Origin: Citrus sinensis | Taxonomy: Eukaryota; Streptophyta; Magnoliopsida; Sapindales; Rutaceae | Direction of reading: 5' to 3' | NCBI RefSeq assembly: GCF_022201045.2 | Contig: NC_068560.1 | Span: 28,475,501 to 28,539,500 of the forward strand | DNA: 64,000 bases | Shown: positions 34,201 to 45,044 of the stretch, in pieces | Numbering within the stretch: the stretch's first letter is position 1 | Layout: each line of letters begins with the position of its first letter | Position numbers and translations under genes: made by a program | The notes under the pieces: model-generated | What the model was told of the DNA's origin: nothing | Seen by the model: only the letters and a program-made list of their open reading frames with translations | Databases searched by the model: none

Positions 34201-37073
34201 ATTTTTGCCAAAAAATCCACAAAAAAATAACATCATCAAATTGAATTCTTATCAGTTTTCACACATTACTCTTTCTTCATTGACGAGTAAGTCCATTTTG
34301 ACTCTTGCATTTTAGGGCAGGCCATTACATAGGAACCCTAAAAGATGTCCAGAAGAAGCATATTGATGATAACTTCAGTACCTTCTGTTGGAAGAATCAA
34401 TACCTTAAATGAGAGTTTAGCATTCCTTCTAGCTCAGCAGAATTTTTCACTGCCTTCGAGAAGGCAATAGGGGATGTCCTGAAAACCCCAGCAGGTCCTC
34501 CACACTGACCAGTGGTGTCAGTATGCATCTTGGTCTTACTTTTTTTATTATTATTACTTGTGAGATACTTCTCAATGGCAATCTCATAGGTGTTCATAAT
34601 AGCAGCATTAACAGAGGAAGGGTCCAGCCAAAGTTGAGCTCCTTGAGCTGCCAAACTGAAAATGAAGAAAAGGTCATTTATTAGCTTATGACATTTATCA
34701 AATGAGTTTACATGACTACATAACAAGCACAAAATATTTGGCATGTTAGATGAAAATGCTGCCCACTGTAAGCAACAGTTCTCACACCACTACACAGATT
34801 GTAGTTCATCTTGTTCTAACAGCCACATGGTTTGAGGCGTCTTAAAACTGTAACAAACAGATGTCTAAGCCAACCATTGAAGTACCAGTGTGGAATTTTT
34901 TGCACAATATGATGTCATAATGGGGGGCAAAAAAAAAAAAAAAAAAAGATAGAAAGCAAAACTTCTTCACATTACCATACAAATTGATACCAATTCTGCA
35001 TGGCATGCTCTCATAGCAAGAATATCAAACCCACCAAACTTACCTTTTTATTTCAGAAAGGATGGAATTGTATGGCCTCAACTCCACACCAGCATTCTTC
35101 AAGTGATCCATCACATCTGGAGTAACTTTAGAATCATCCACAAATAATTTTACTCTATCAATTTCCACGATTAAGTACGCATACATAACAGGCGAGTGTG
35201 GAACATCACTTCCTCTCTGCAAAAGAAATTTGGAGAATCATTCTTGTTGGCATATAAAGATAAAACATGACATTACTGAATAAATAGGTTTAACACAAAA
35301 TTTTCCTCCTAAATCTGTACTACCAGAGAAGCTTTAACTAGTTTTCAATGATGCAACAAAGGCAGTGCATTATGGTAAAGTGATTCTAAAAAGCCAGTTA
35401 AAATTGACAGAGCAGGTCCAAGGGAGTAGATTAGAATATTACCAAATTCAGCAGCCAGGCAATTTCATCAAGCATAGATATCACAATTGCAGATGAACCC
35501 GCATCAACAAGATCCGACCTCAAGGAAGATAGTTTTGATGCCACATCAAGCCCGGCATATTTCAGGGCATGTACTCTAATTGGTTTATTTGGAGGCTTCG
35601 GCCTTGATTCCATCCATATAACATCCACAAGATTTAGATCATACAAGTATACTAACTCATGATTCTTCTTAGCTATAGCCTCCTTTAATTCCTCTGCAGC
35701 ATCAGAAGAGAAAAGAAACTGCACCCTTCACATTTTCAAAGAAAAAGTGGCATCAGGAACATGCAAGAGCCTAAAATAGAACAGAAAAATTACGTGCTCC
35801 ACCCAATTTAGGAAGTTGAGGAATTGCTCACGGGATCAATGCCAACTCTGCCTCCTGGTGCCAAAACATCATTTAACCATTCAAAAGTTGTAGGGACTCC
35901 ATGATTGCCACTCCGCATGAGAATCCAGCTAGAGCTCAACTGCTTCTCAGCCTAACGATCACAAACGGAGATAATTAGCTGCTACATCTCAGACTCGATT
36001 TTTCAAATGCATAAAATCCTGGCGTTATAACACAAACCAAAACTATTTGACTACGTAGTAGAAGATGCAAATTCTAGCACAGCAAGAAGATTCGAGTTTT
36101 GATCACAAACCTGAAGAAAATAACGACCATCTGTCCAAAGAGCTGCTTTATCTTTTGTAACAACAGCAGTGCCAGCACTGCCCGTAAATCCAGATATATA
36201 CGCCCTCCTCATATAACATTCCGCAATGAATTCACTCTGAACATCCAAAAGGAAAGCTAATATTTAAATAGAGGAAAATAAAAATGTCAATATTTACATT
36301 ACCAAGAAGAATGAGCCAACAAGACCAAACAAGCAGCAAACCTTAAAAGAATGGCTGATCTTCCTTCTAAAACTCATACAATGGCCAGAGGAAACAAATT
36401 ACAAAAAATGAAATTGATCCAACAACCAACAATAAAGCTAAATTTTTTGAAAGCAATTGCAGAAAACTGCCATTAACACTAAAATTAAATCGAGAAGCAC
36501 ATAAATTCTGGTTCAAAAACTAACCATTTAAACCAAAGCTCAGATTTTTCATAACAATTATGAGACAGAACCATAAACACGTAAACATGAACCAAAAAAT
36601 TAAAAATAACAAAGCCAATGAAACAGTCCAAAGTTTCAAACTTTCATATCATTTGAAAAACACAAAGCAAACCAACTAGTATGTTTATCTAGAATTACCA
36701 TAGACAAATCAAAAACAGCAAAAAGATCCAAAATTTAAACCTGATGAGCATCCTGAGAAGGTATGATATACGCGTCAATATTAACACCCGGCCTCGAAAA
36801 CAGCTCCCGAAGAGCACGGAGCTTCTCGTCCGGAGCATCCTGGGTCCGGTTCCTGTTGAACTCCGAAGATGGCTTGGCGGTGATGGAAGTGCAATTTCTG
36901 ATAAAAAGATGGGGCCTTGTGTAATTTTTAGAAAATGAGAGGCGGGTTTGGGAATTATGGAAAATAGGAGGAAGAGAAAGAGAGGACAGGATGCGGAAAC
37001 GAAGGTAAGATGATCTGGTGAGGCATGGTGAGAGAGAGAGAGGGCGCATTGCTTGTGATGGTAGTGAGTACAT
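31216..37073 (-). CDS. APP2: Aminopeptidase P, chloroplastic (M24B, APP2 type)
   Basis: It removes an N-terminal residue ahead of proline. Thirteen GT-AG exons give 710 residues: 37073-36741, 36236-36111, 35951-35832, 35718-35443, 35216-35044, 34655-34404, 33991-33840, 33472-33282, 33087-32979, 32859-32705, 32419-32327, 32189-32109, 31287-31216. The first 70 or so residues are rich in Ser, Arg and Pro and look like a plastid transit peptide. Creatinase-like N-terminal domains precede the pita-bread catalytic domain. The five metal ligands are present: D507 (LLDSGAQY), D518 (TTDITRT), H581 (TGHGVG), E615 (SNEPGYY) and E629 (GIRIEN). From memory, length and neighbours match At3g05350. A second Met at residue 9 is an alternative start. 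Confidence 0.95.
31515..31620. repeat. 53-bp tandem duplication in aminopeptidase intron 12
   Basis: Two head-to-tail 53-base units (31515-31567, 31568-31620) begin AGGCGAATAGCAGA and end CCCAAGTACT. They differ at only a few positions. Confidence 0.9.
31652..32048. mobile_element. Possible MITE in aminopeptidase intron 12
   Basis: About 400 AT-rich bases start AGTACCTGTTTAGTAAAGC and end ATACCAAACGTAGCT. The ends are imperfect inverted repeats, and inner segments also pair (AAGCTTTT / AAAAGCTT types). No convincing target duplication was found. Confidence 0.4.
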
Positions 37074-37670
37074 GCTAGCAATTCTCTTGAGAGAGCGAGA
37101 GAGAGAGAGAGAAAGACGGAGGTGATGAAGATAAGGTTTGAGTTTGTAAGAAACTAAAAATGGAAGGTACTTCAGTTTGCTTCGTTTCAGTTTAGGGCTG
37201 AAAACGGTGTCGTTCTTCTAGAAAAATCGTAAAACATTTTGGTTATAGAAATATTAAGGAAATATTAATATTCAAAAAGGATAAAAGGAATTTCTTTTTA
37301 GAAGATAAAAGGATATCTGATAATGAGAAATTGAGAATATGTACTTTATAATTGAGTTAGTGAAACAACGTCACTCATAATTTATATTATATGTAAAATA
37401 ATCTACCCCACTTTACAAATGTAAAGTTCATTTTTAAACTTTATAAAAATAAATTTTTGGAAAAAAGATTAAATATAAATTAGGAAAGTTTAAGACCTAT
37501 TTAATAAAGTTTTATATTTAAAACGATGCCGTTTTGCTTCTTCAAAAGTATAAAGCAACGGTCACTTTCCACTTTCCACTTTCTACTGAGCAATTTCCAA
37601 TCCCCATTAGATCTTTTCACTTCAGCTTCCAGCCAATAAGGAAAAACTGAAAAATCATCAAGAACGGAAC
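37074..37670. promoter_or_regulatory. Divergent promoter region, aminopeptidase P / AXR4
   Basis: Only about 600 bases separate two divergent start codons, so both promoters must lie here. A GA-rich run (GAGAGAGAGAGAGAGA, about 37090-37113) sits in the aminopeptidase leader and reads as a CT-rich Y-patch on its coding strand. CACTTTCCACTTTCCACTTT near 37563 is a short tandem just upstream of AXR4. Confidence 0.5.
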
Positions 37671-40081
37671 ATGGCGATCATAACTGACGAGCCAGAGCAA
37701 GAACCACAACAACAAAATCAGCGGCATCAAGAGGAGCAACCAAAGCAAAAACAAATTTCACAAACAAAAGAACCCAAACAACACACAAACCCATTTTTAT
37801 TTTGGTGCTATTTAGTTCTTTTTGTTTCACTTATAACTCTTCTCTTCATTTCATTCACTCCTCAAGACAACAATCCCAGGTCTTGGTTTCTCAGCTTAGA
37901 CAGTGCTCTTCGCCATCACTACTCTAACGGCCGCATTATCAAAGTCCAAACGAGCCCTAAACGATCCCCCATCGAGCTTTTCACTTTCCAAAAAGGTGTC
38001 GATTCGACTGAGAGTGTGTTTATCATTCATGGCTTGGGTTTAAGTTCGTTTGCATTTCGTGAAATGATCAATTCTCTGAGGTCTAAAAAGGTTAATGTTA
38101 TAGCCGTTGATTTGCCCGGAAATGGGTTTTCTGATAGATCAACGATGGAGTTTGAAGAGAGATCAGATGGGGCCTTTCAGAGGTTTAAGGATGTTTATGG
38201 GTTGATTCAAGAAAAGGGTTTTTTTTGGGCGTTTGATCAGATTGTTGAGACTGGGCAAATTCCTTACGAGGAGATAATGAAAGCTAGGGTTTTGGAGAGG
38301 AAGAGTGTTAAAATTATTGAATTGGGAAGTAATGAGGTTGGTAGGGTTTTAGGGCAAGTTATAGATACTTTTAATTTAGCTCCTGTGCATTTAGTTTTAC
38401 ATGATTCAGCTTTGTCAATGAGTGCTAATTGGGTTGCTGAAAATCCTGGTTTAGTAAAAAGTCTAACACTTCTAGATACTGGAATTAAGCCTGCTTTGCC
38501 TCTTTTTGCATTGAATTTGCTGTTGATTAGGGATTTTGTTTTAGGATCTTCGTTTGGATATCAGTGGTTGATTAGGTTTTGTTGTATGAAGAAGGTTGGC
38601 AGTTTTGATGTTGAGGGTAATAGAGTGCTTTTGAAGGGAAGAGATCGGTGTAGAGCTGTTTCAGAAATGGGGAGGAAGCTGAATAACAGCTTTGATATGG
38701 CAGAATGGGGCAGTTCGGAGGGGATAAAAGGAATACCGATGCAAATACTTTGGTCTAGTGTTTGGTCTAAGGAATGGAGTGAGGAAGGAAGTCAAGTTGC
38801 GGATGCACTTCCGCAGGCGAAATTTGTGGGACATTCAGGAGGACGTTGGCCTCAGGTGAGGGTTTATTTTGTCCTAGATTTTTTGCTCATTTACTTTGTA
38901 TAATTATTTATGTGTAGAAATTTCTAACTATGGATTCTTTTGGATGGATTTGATTTTATACCGTGATCATTGATAAACAGATTCTGAACATGGTACATTT
39001 AATTTGTTTTTATGAATGAGGATTGATGTTAGGTCTTAAAACGGCTTGACTGAACTGCCTCCTGAACAAATGTTCTTTTGCATATGTGTATTAGCTAGAG
39101 AATGTATTACTAGTAAATGCGACAAATTTCTGTTGCACTCTTGGGTGGTAAATGGACCTATGGGAGATCATTTGAACCAACTTTGGTGCCTGTAGAAGTG
39201 AGGTGATCAGTATGCTTGGAGTTGACTAACAAGTAAAAACAACTTGAGTCAGATAAATTCTGAAGGATTAGACAAAAGAAAAGCATTTAAATTTAGATGA
39301 ATATGATTATATTTTCTCATATGATCTTTTGTTTCGTGCCTTGCTTGCCAGATTTTATTTGCACTTTTCACTCATATCCCTGCATGAGTGAGTTGATTCA
39401 TAAATAACCTGAGTTCTCATCCAAAGAATGCTATCTTTACTGAAAACTAGATCAGAAAATCTACCAATTGATGCATGTCTTGTCTATTTTCAAAAGGGGT
39501 ACTCATAGTCTTTAGGTTTTCCTTGAAAGTGTTATCATTGAAGTCCACTCAAGTCAATCATTCTTAGATTCTACTGCTTAGATTAGTTGCTTAAATTATT
39601 TTGAATGAAATAGAGAAGCATGTACTCAGCAGTATGCGGTCAAAGGCATACGTTGCTTCATATGATGGTAAAAAATGTTTGAACACCACTTGAAATATTC
39701 CACATTCTTTTCCAATAATTTGGCAGATTATTATCAAATCACTCCGAAGACTTGCTCTCTTTTATTGTCACTTCAATATTTCATGCATCTTTTGAGTTTA
39801 GAAATTAACTAAGCTCCTATTACCACTGATTTCAGGTAGACTCTGCTGATGAACTAGCTAAGCACATTGCTGATTTTGTTTCTTCTTTACCAAAAACTGT
39901 TAGACAAGTCGAGGAAGAGCCCATACCCGAGCATATACAGAAGATGTTTGATGAAGCTAGTAGCAGTGGCCATAATCACGACCATCATCATAGTCACAGT
40001 GGCCATGACAACCATGAAGGTCATGCTCATGCGGCAGGCTATATGGATGCTTACGGGCTTGGCCATACATGGGGTCAATGA
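37671..40081 (+). CDS. AXR4: AXR4-type ER membrane alpha/beta-fold protein
   Basis: AXR4 is needed for the auxin importer AUX1 to leave the ER. Two exons (37671-38855, 39836-40081) give 476 residues; Arabidopsis AXR4 is about 473. A Gln/Glu-rich cytosolic start (1-40) precedes one membrane helix (about 42-62). An alpha/beta-hydrolase fold follows with the oxyanion-type HGLGLSSFAF and DLPGNGFSD. The nucleophile elbow reads HDSAL (244-248) instead of Gly-x-Ser-x-Gly, so hydrolase activity is doubtful. The C-terminus is a His-rich tail (DHHHSHSGHDNHEGHAHA) ending GLGHTWGQ, also known in AXR4. The acceptor at 39834-39835 is CAG. The next gene is a LysM/F-box protein on the same strand, the same order I recall for Arabidopsis. 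Confidence 0.93.
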
Positions 40082-40664
40082 TCTGTTTTCATCTCTTCTA
40101 TACTAGTTAACTGTCAAATGGAGCTCAGGCATTACACTACCGACAATAGGAAAAGCTTTTTCTGTTCCTGGAACAAGTTTTTAATCTTATTCTTTTGTAG
40201 TTTTTATTCCTTCTGGATAGGTTTTTGTTTGTTATTACATTGAAACTGAACAACCCTCTTGTCTGTGTGAATTAATATATGATTATTTCTAAGCTTGAGT
40301 GAGGAAAAGGAAATTGCTCCAATAGTCGTGTGGGTGATTGCATACATCAGAATTTTAAGGTTGCATTTATACAGAAATTCTTTTTTAGGTATAATTAAAT
40401 ATTAATTTCACATTTGTAACATACAATTTATAGCATAATGAATCTTTATCTTTAATTTATTTTTCTCCTACCGAATTAGAATTCTTTCTTATCTAAATTA
40501 ATCAAAAGTAACATTTAAATGATCTTTTTATGCGTGACAAAAAAATCTGGAAGCATTATGTCAACGTGGTTCAACATTAAAAAATTTATATATAAAATAA
40601 GTGATAGTCAACGGCCCACCAAAGGATAAAAGCACCACAAGCACCAGACATTGTCCAGCTAAAA
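40082..40664. other. AXR4 3' flank and promoter of the F-box/LysM gene
   Basis: About 580 bases between two genes on the same strand. It is AT-rich, with no coding similarity seen. Confidence 0.5.
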
Positions 40665-42202
40665 ATGGGCTGCTGCGGCGAACAAAACGACGCCGAAGAA
40701 GAGCTCCAAAACCATCTCCTGTCGTCCTCCTCATCCTCAGCCTCAAGCTTCACCGACCCATCAACCGTAATCTCTCCAATGAACTCCCACTTCAGCGCCC
40801 TCGCCTGCCCCGATACGCTGCGTTTAATCCTGTCAAATCTCAGCGTCACGGACCTCGCACGCGCCAGCTGCGTCTGCAGAGCGTGGAGCTCCGTCGCGTC
40901 GGATAACAACATGATCGTCCTCGCATTCATGGCTCCATGGAAGCTTAAAGAAGTTGTGGGAATGCCCTTGAATGGATCATTCTGGAGAGATAATGGGATT
41001 GGAAAGTTCGCCATTTCGCATCGTTTAGCGCGTGGAGATACGGTCGCTAGCCTCGCCGTTAAGTACTCCGTTCAGGTAGATGAATTTTTTTTTTTACTTT
41101 TTTTTAAATTTTTAAGGTAAAATTTTCCGATTGAAATACGGTGGGAGGTTAATAATAAAAAAAAAAGATTGAAAATTTATTGGAAATGCGGGTCGAATTG
41201 TGAAATTTGTTGGAAAATTGTCTTCGAGCTTGACTGAATTTCTGCTATCGAAGAGTTGTTTGATAAAATATTTCACCTTTTATTGCTGCTTGTATGATTG
41301 ATGATGCAAATATGTTTGCTACAATGACTGAAGATTATAATAGAATTAGATGATTCAATTATGAAGTGTGATTGAAACTGAAAAGCAAGCTCAAAAGAAG
41401 TGCTGTGGAAGGTTGTTCAGGTTGGTTCATTAGCTATATTGGTTTCATGAGCAAGTGCTTTCTTAGTAAAAGGTAGAGGTTGTTCCTTTTCAATGTGAAA
41501 GAGAAAATATAAATGAAAACAAAAGGCACAGACATTCATCTTTTAATGATTTAGCTATAGAAGCTGAATTTCTTCTTGACGGATTTTACTCCATTACATT
41601 AGTGTGCAAAAGTTAGAATATTGTACTGCATAGAAATGGTCCGTGACTCGTTTAGATTCTTACAGAAATTTCATTCCGTCTTTCTGACTGTTTGAATTCA
41701 AACTTTATACAAAGATATCTTTTGTTTCATTGTTATAGTACTAGTGAAGTGGCTTTTTATTTTCTTTGTGATGGACTCGAAAGCAAGGGCATTAACATTT
41801 CATCTACATTACTTCTTCTGTCTGCAGGTTATGGACATTAAACGGTTAAATAATATGATGAGTGATCATGGCATATATTCGAGGGAGAGGTTATTGATCC
41901 CTATAAGCAGTCCAGAACTTCTTATAGATGGAACATGCTACATAGAGTTTGACACCTATGCGAAAAGGGAAGCAGCAGTGCTGTATCTGCAAGGTGCACC
42001 TGAGAAAAAGCCTAGTTGTTTGCTGAACAGGGTGACCTCTGTTCATGGCAGGAGAAGGATAATCAACTCCTTGAGGAGAAGCATGCAAGTTGACGATGAA
42101 ACTGCTCAATATTACTTGTCTATTTCCAATGGTAACCCGCGGGCTGCTCTCTCTGAATTCTCCGCTGACCTTGAATGGGAAAGGCAGGGTGCCTTGGCTT
42201 GA
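40665..42202 (+). CDS. F-box protein with LysM domain (At1g55000 type)
   Basis: Two exons (40665-41075, 41828-42202) give 261 residues. A Ser-rich stretch (19-28) precedes an F-box (about 43-90; LACPDTLRLILSNLSVTDLA), which should dock to SKP1 in an SCF ubiquitin ligase. A LysM domain (about 116-165; FAISHRLARGDTVASLAVKY and the matching exon 2 part) follows; LysM folds usually bind GlcNAc-containing sugars. There is no signal peptide, so the LysM would be cytosolic. The N-terminus MGCC is a possible myristoylation/palmitoylation site. The C-terminal 60 or so residues carry a basic patch and an acidic end. Substrate unknown. The phase-0 intron splits the LysM domain. Confidence 0.9.
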
Positions 42203-42304
42203 AGGGAATTGACAAAAGTACTACTTGGAATTCAATTCCTTAATTTATTGTCTTCCCAAGGGAGCTTATATTTGAATTCAATTATAAGCTAGACCATGTC
42301 TACA

Positions 42305-43020
42305 ACCGATGTTGGTTCAACATTGTGGTCAATTGTTCACTCTCAGCTTCCTCCTCAGTATTTTCATTGTTGTCTTAAGATAAATTGTAATTATTTTCTA
42401 GGTTAATGTGATACACTTTAGCTCCCTGGTTTTTGTGTCTTATGATCACAAATTTCACAATATTCACAATTGACTTTCTATTACCTTAGCTGCTAATGAA
42501 ATTAATAATCCAGGCAAGCATTTCACATGAACAACATAGATAAGGAATCAAATAATTTAAGTTGCAAACTTGCAGTGACTCAAAAAGGGCAGTAGCATCT
42601 GTCATGTGCTTTACGGACAAATTAGACTTCTAATTTGTGACGTGGAATATTTAGTTGTGCCAGAGAAAACTTTACGACAACCAAATTTACTCTCCACCTC
42701 TTTGTGATGGCTTACATGGTGTTGGACGTACGTTGAAGGGTCTGATGATGAAGCATCTTTTGACAATGCTTTTATCTTTCTCTCCTACTGTTCTTTGAGA
42801 TGGCTCTGCGCAGTTGCAGTCATAATCCTACTGAAGAAGTTAAAGAGCATGAGCCACACGACGGTGTTCCAAATTGAAGAAATTATATGTCCTACCTCTT
42901 CATCTATGGGAAAAAGCAGAGGAAGGAGATCAATTTTCGGCAAAACATAAGCATGCAAGCACAGCAGCATGAATTTTGAAATTATAGCATATACATACAT
43001 GTATTACCTTAGAATCTGGG
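42305..43020. repeat. Diverged copy 1 of a ZRK 3'-flank duplication
   Basis: This stretch aligns in the same orientation with 45045-45890. Shared landmarks include GTGGTCAAYTG ... GTTGTCTTA near 42330, GAGATGGCTCTGCGCAGTTGCAG near 42797, CATGAGCCACACGACGGTG, and CATGCAAGCACAGCAGC. Copy 2 directly follows the ZRK pseudokinase, so copy 1 looks like the 3' flank of a lost tandem kinase copy. On the minus strand the part near 42785-42915 reads as a C-terminal frame ending TATAQSHLKEQ, function unknown. Confidence 0.75.
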
Positions 43021-43423
43021 GTGATTGGCAGAGAAGGCGATATTATTGTCCATGTAATTGAGAAGTTTACCGATAATTCTATTTGCTTATCAGTGCCTCT
43101 TTTTGATAATTTTATTTTCTTTTTCTTTGTGCCATAATTCTATTTCGTCGTACAAAAAACCTTCAAGAGTAAAGAAAGAAGAAAAATTTATGTGGATCTG
43201 GGTACCATCTCGGCATACTAAAACGGTGGGCTCGACAATCGTGGAAGATCTATTGAATAAAGAATACGAAAATTTACAAAACCCACCACAAAAGCTCACC
43301 AAATCCATGAAATGACAAATTCTGATTGGTGAAGCGCACCACTTTTAAAAAGAGAGGTGTTTCCTCCCTATAGAGAGAAAAGCTTGGTTAGTGGACAAAT
43401 CATTTCCTACTTTAATAATAGTC
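43021..43423. other. AT-rich spacer
   Basis: Short open frames on both strands (43058-43315) carry no recognisable similarity. No gene is called. Confidence 0.45.
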
Positions 43424-43580
43424 AATTGTTGGGATCCAGCTATGGTGCCACAGTTGTATGGTACCACAGCTGGATCCAACCATTGGATCTAACTCTGATG
43501 ACAACTGTAGGCTAGATTCAATGGTTGGATTCATCTGTGGTACCATACAACAGTGGTACCACAGATTTGTCCCAATTGTT
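43424..43580. mobile_element. 143-bp foldback MITE with AATTGTT target duplication
   Basis: The element at 43431-43573 starts GGGATCCAGCTATGGTGCC and ends GTGGTACCACAGATTTGTCCC. The arms are inverted repeats of about 60 bases, including GGTACCATACAAC / GTTGTATGGTACC. AATTGTT occurs at 43424-43430 and 43574-43580; adding the preceding C makes an 8-bp duplication, which would fit hAT. Confidence 0.75.
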
Positions 43581-43908
43581 GACGGGGATTGGGGAAGACT
43601 TCCTTATAACTTCTCCATTAGTCAATAGCTAACGGGGAAGACTTCCTCATCATAACTTCTCCAACAAACAAGTTATCTTCATTGCGCTTCAAAGTTGGAG
43701 CATAGGTGCTAATCCATCTCTCAAACTCCGGCCCTCGTTTTCTCCAACGTCACTCCAAGATCAATCATCCACATAGTTGTTACAGGTGCATGTCAGCCTC
43801 TTTTTCGTTATTTTATTTCCCTCTCAAGTTCTTTATAATTATTATGTTTCGTGCATGACATATTTGTACGTTGAAACAAAGTGAAAAATTAAGCATTTCG
43901 TAGGTTAG

Positions 43909-44954
43909 ATGAGTTGGTGGTTGAGAAAATTCAAGAAATCATCATCAGATCGAAAGGAAGAAGAGACAGTGTGTACTACAACACTGTAGAACGGCCAAAT
44001 TTTTCTAGAGAAGTTGATTGCCTCTTTTGATGGCAAACGCAACCCAATCCGTAGCTTCTCCAGTGAAGATCTGAAGACAGCAATAAACAATTATAGCATG
44101 AGGAATATTACAATTGACGAAATTGAAGGCTATCTATTGTACATGGGTTTTCTCCGGGACCAATCTTGGTTATGAAGTACCGCAAATCCGTCCGTTATGC
44201 ATCCGAACGCTGCTTCAATAACATAGTATTTGCATCACAAATGAATCACAAAAGCATCTTGAAGTTGATTGGATGTTGTCTCGAGGCAGAAATGCCTGCC
44301 CTTGTTTATGAACCTGCGGGTTATTGTACTCTTGCCGATCGTCTTTACGGTCCACTGCAGACCCATTTGGAGCCTCTACTACTGACACATAGGCTAAAGG
44401 TAGCAATGGAGACAGCTAATGCTGTTGCATATCTACGCTTTGGATTTCCTCAGCCTGTAGTGTTTCGAAACATCGAGCCTTGGAATATATTATTCCAGGA
44501 AGAATATGCAGCCAAATTGTTTGATTTTTCACTATCCAAGTCAATTCCAGAAGGTAAAACCCACATAAAAGCTAGTACTGCAATTGGATCACTAGAATTT
44601 GCTGCTCCAGAGTACCTTACTACAGGTTATTACAATGAAAAGACCGATGTTTATAGCTTTGGTAAGTTACTGCTCGTGCTTTTAACCGGAAGAACCATAG
44701 GTCACCTTTCTCGTCTTGCAACTGGTGGTAGTAATTTTTTCATAACGGACCGTGTGGAGAAATTTATCAGAAGTAATGGATACATGAATATTGATCCTGT
44801 AATCGTTGGGGGTGGATCTTGTTTTCGGAAAGAAGAGAAATTGCAAGCTTATGTAGAGCTTACCTTTAAATGTCTCTCTCATTCAGCTGAAAATAGGCCA
44901 ACAATGATTGATGTGGCCAAAAAACTCAGGCAAATGTATCGCACTTCTGTCTAA
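43909..44954 (+). pseudogene. ZED1/ZRK-type pseudokinase, frameshifted
   Basis: Members of this family are receptor-like cytoplasmic pseudokinases that serve as NLR partners. An ATG at 43909 opens WWLRKFKKSSSDRKEEE but meets a stop after about 26 codons. Homology resumes in frame as FDGKRNPIRSFSSEDLKTA. A 1-base shift near 44160 then moves to the frame 44166-44954 (262 residues): FASQMNHKSILKLIGCC, then a degenerate catalytic loop VFRNIEPWN where HRD would be, FDFSLSKS for DFG, GSLEFAAPEY and YSFGKLLLVLLTG. Loss of HRD/DFG is normal for the family; the stop and the frameshift are not. The downstream frame is long and clean, so decay is recent or an alternative start keeps a shorter product. 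A second, worse fragment lies at 23.1 kb. Confidence 0.82.
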
Positions 44955-45044
44955 TTTTATAAAGTAAAAATATGCTTACAAAATTGGGGATATACAGTTC
45001 ATGTGGCACTTTGTTGATTCTCAGTATAGTACGTGTACATGTCT

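Noticed and set aside
36695-37081. 128-codon minus-strand frame over the aminopeptidase first exon
   Set aside because: It is a shifted frame of the same exon; the 37073 frame joins correctly to exon 2 and matches the family.
43909-44954. Functional receptor-like kinase
   Set aside because: HRD and DFG are replaced, the N-terminal frame has a stop, and a 1-base shift separates the two parts.
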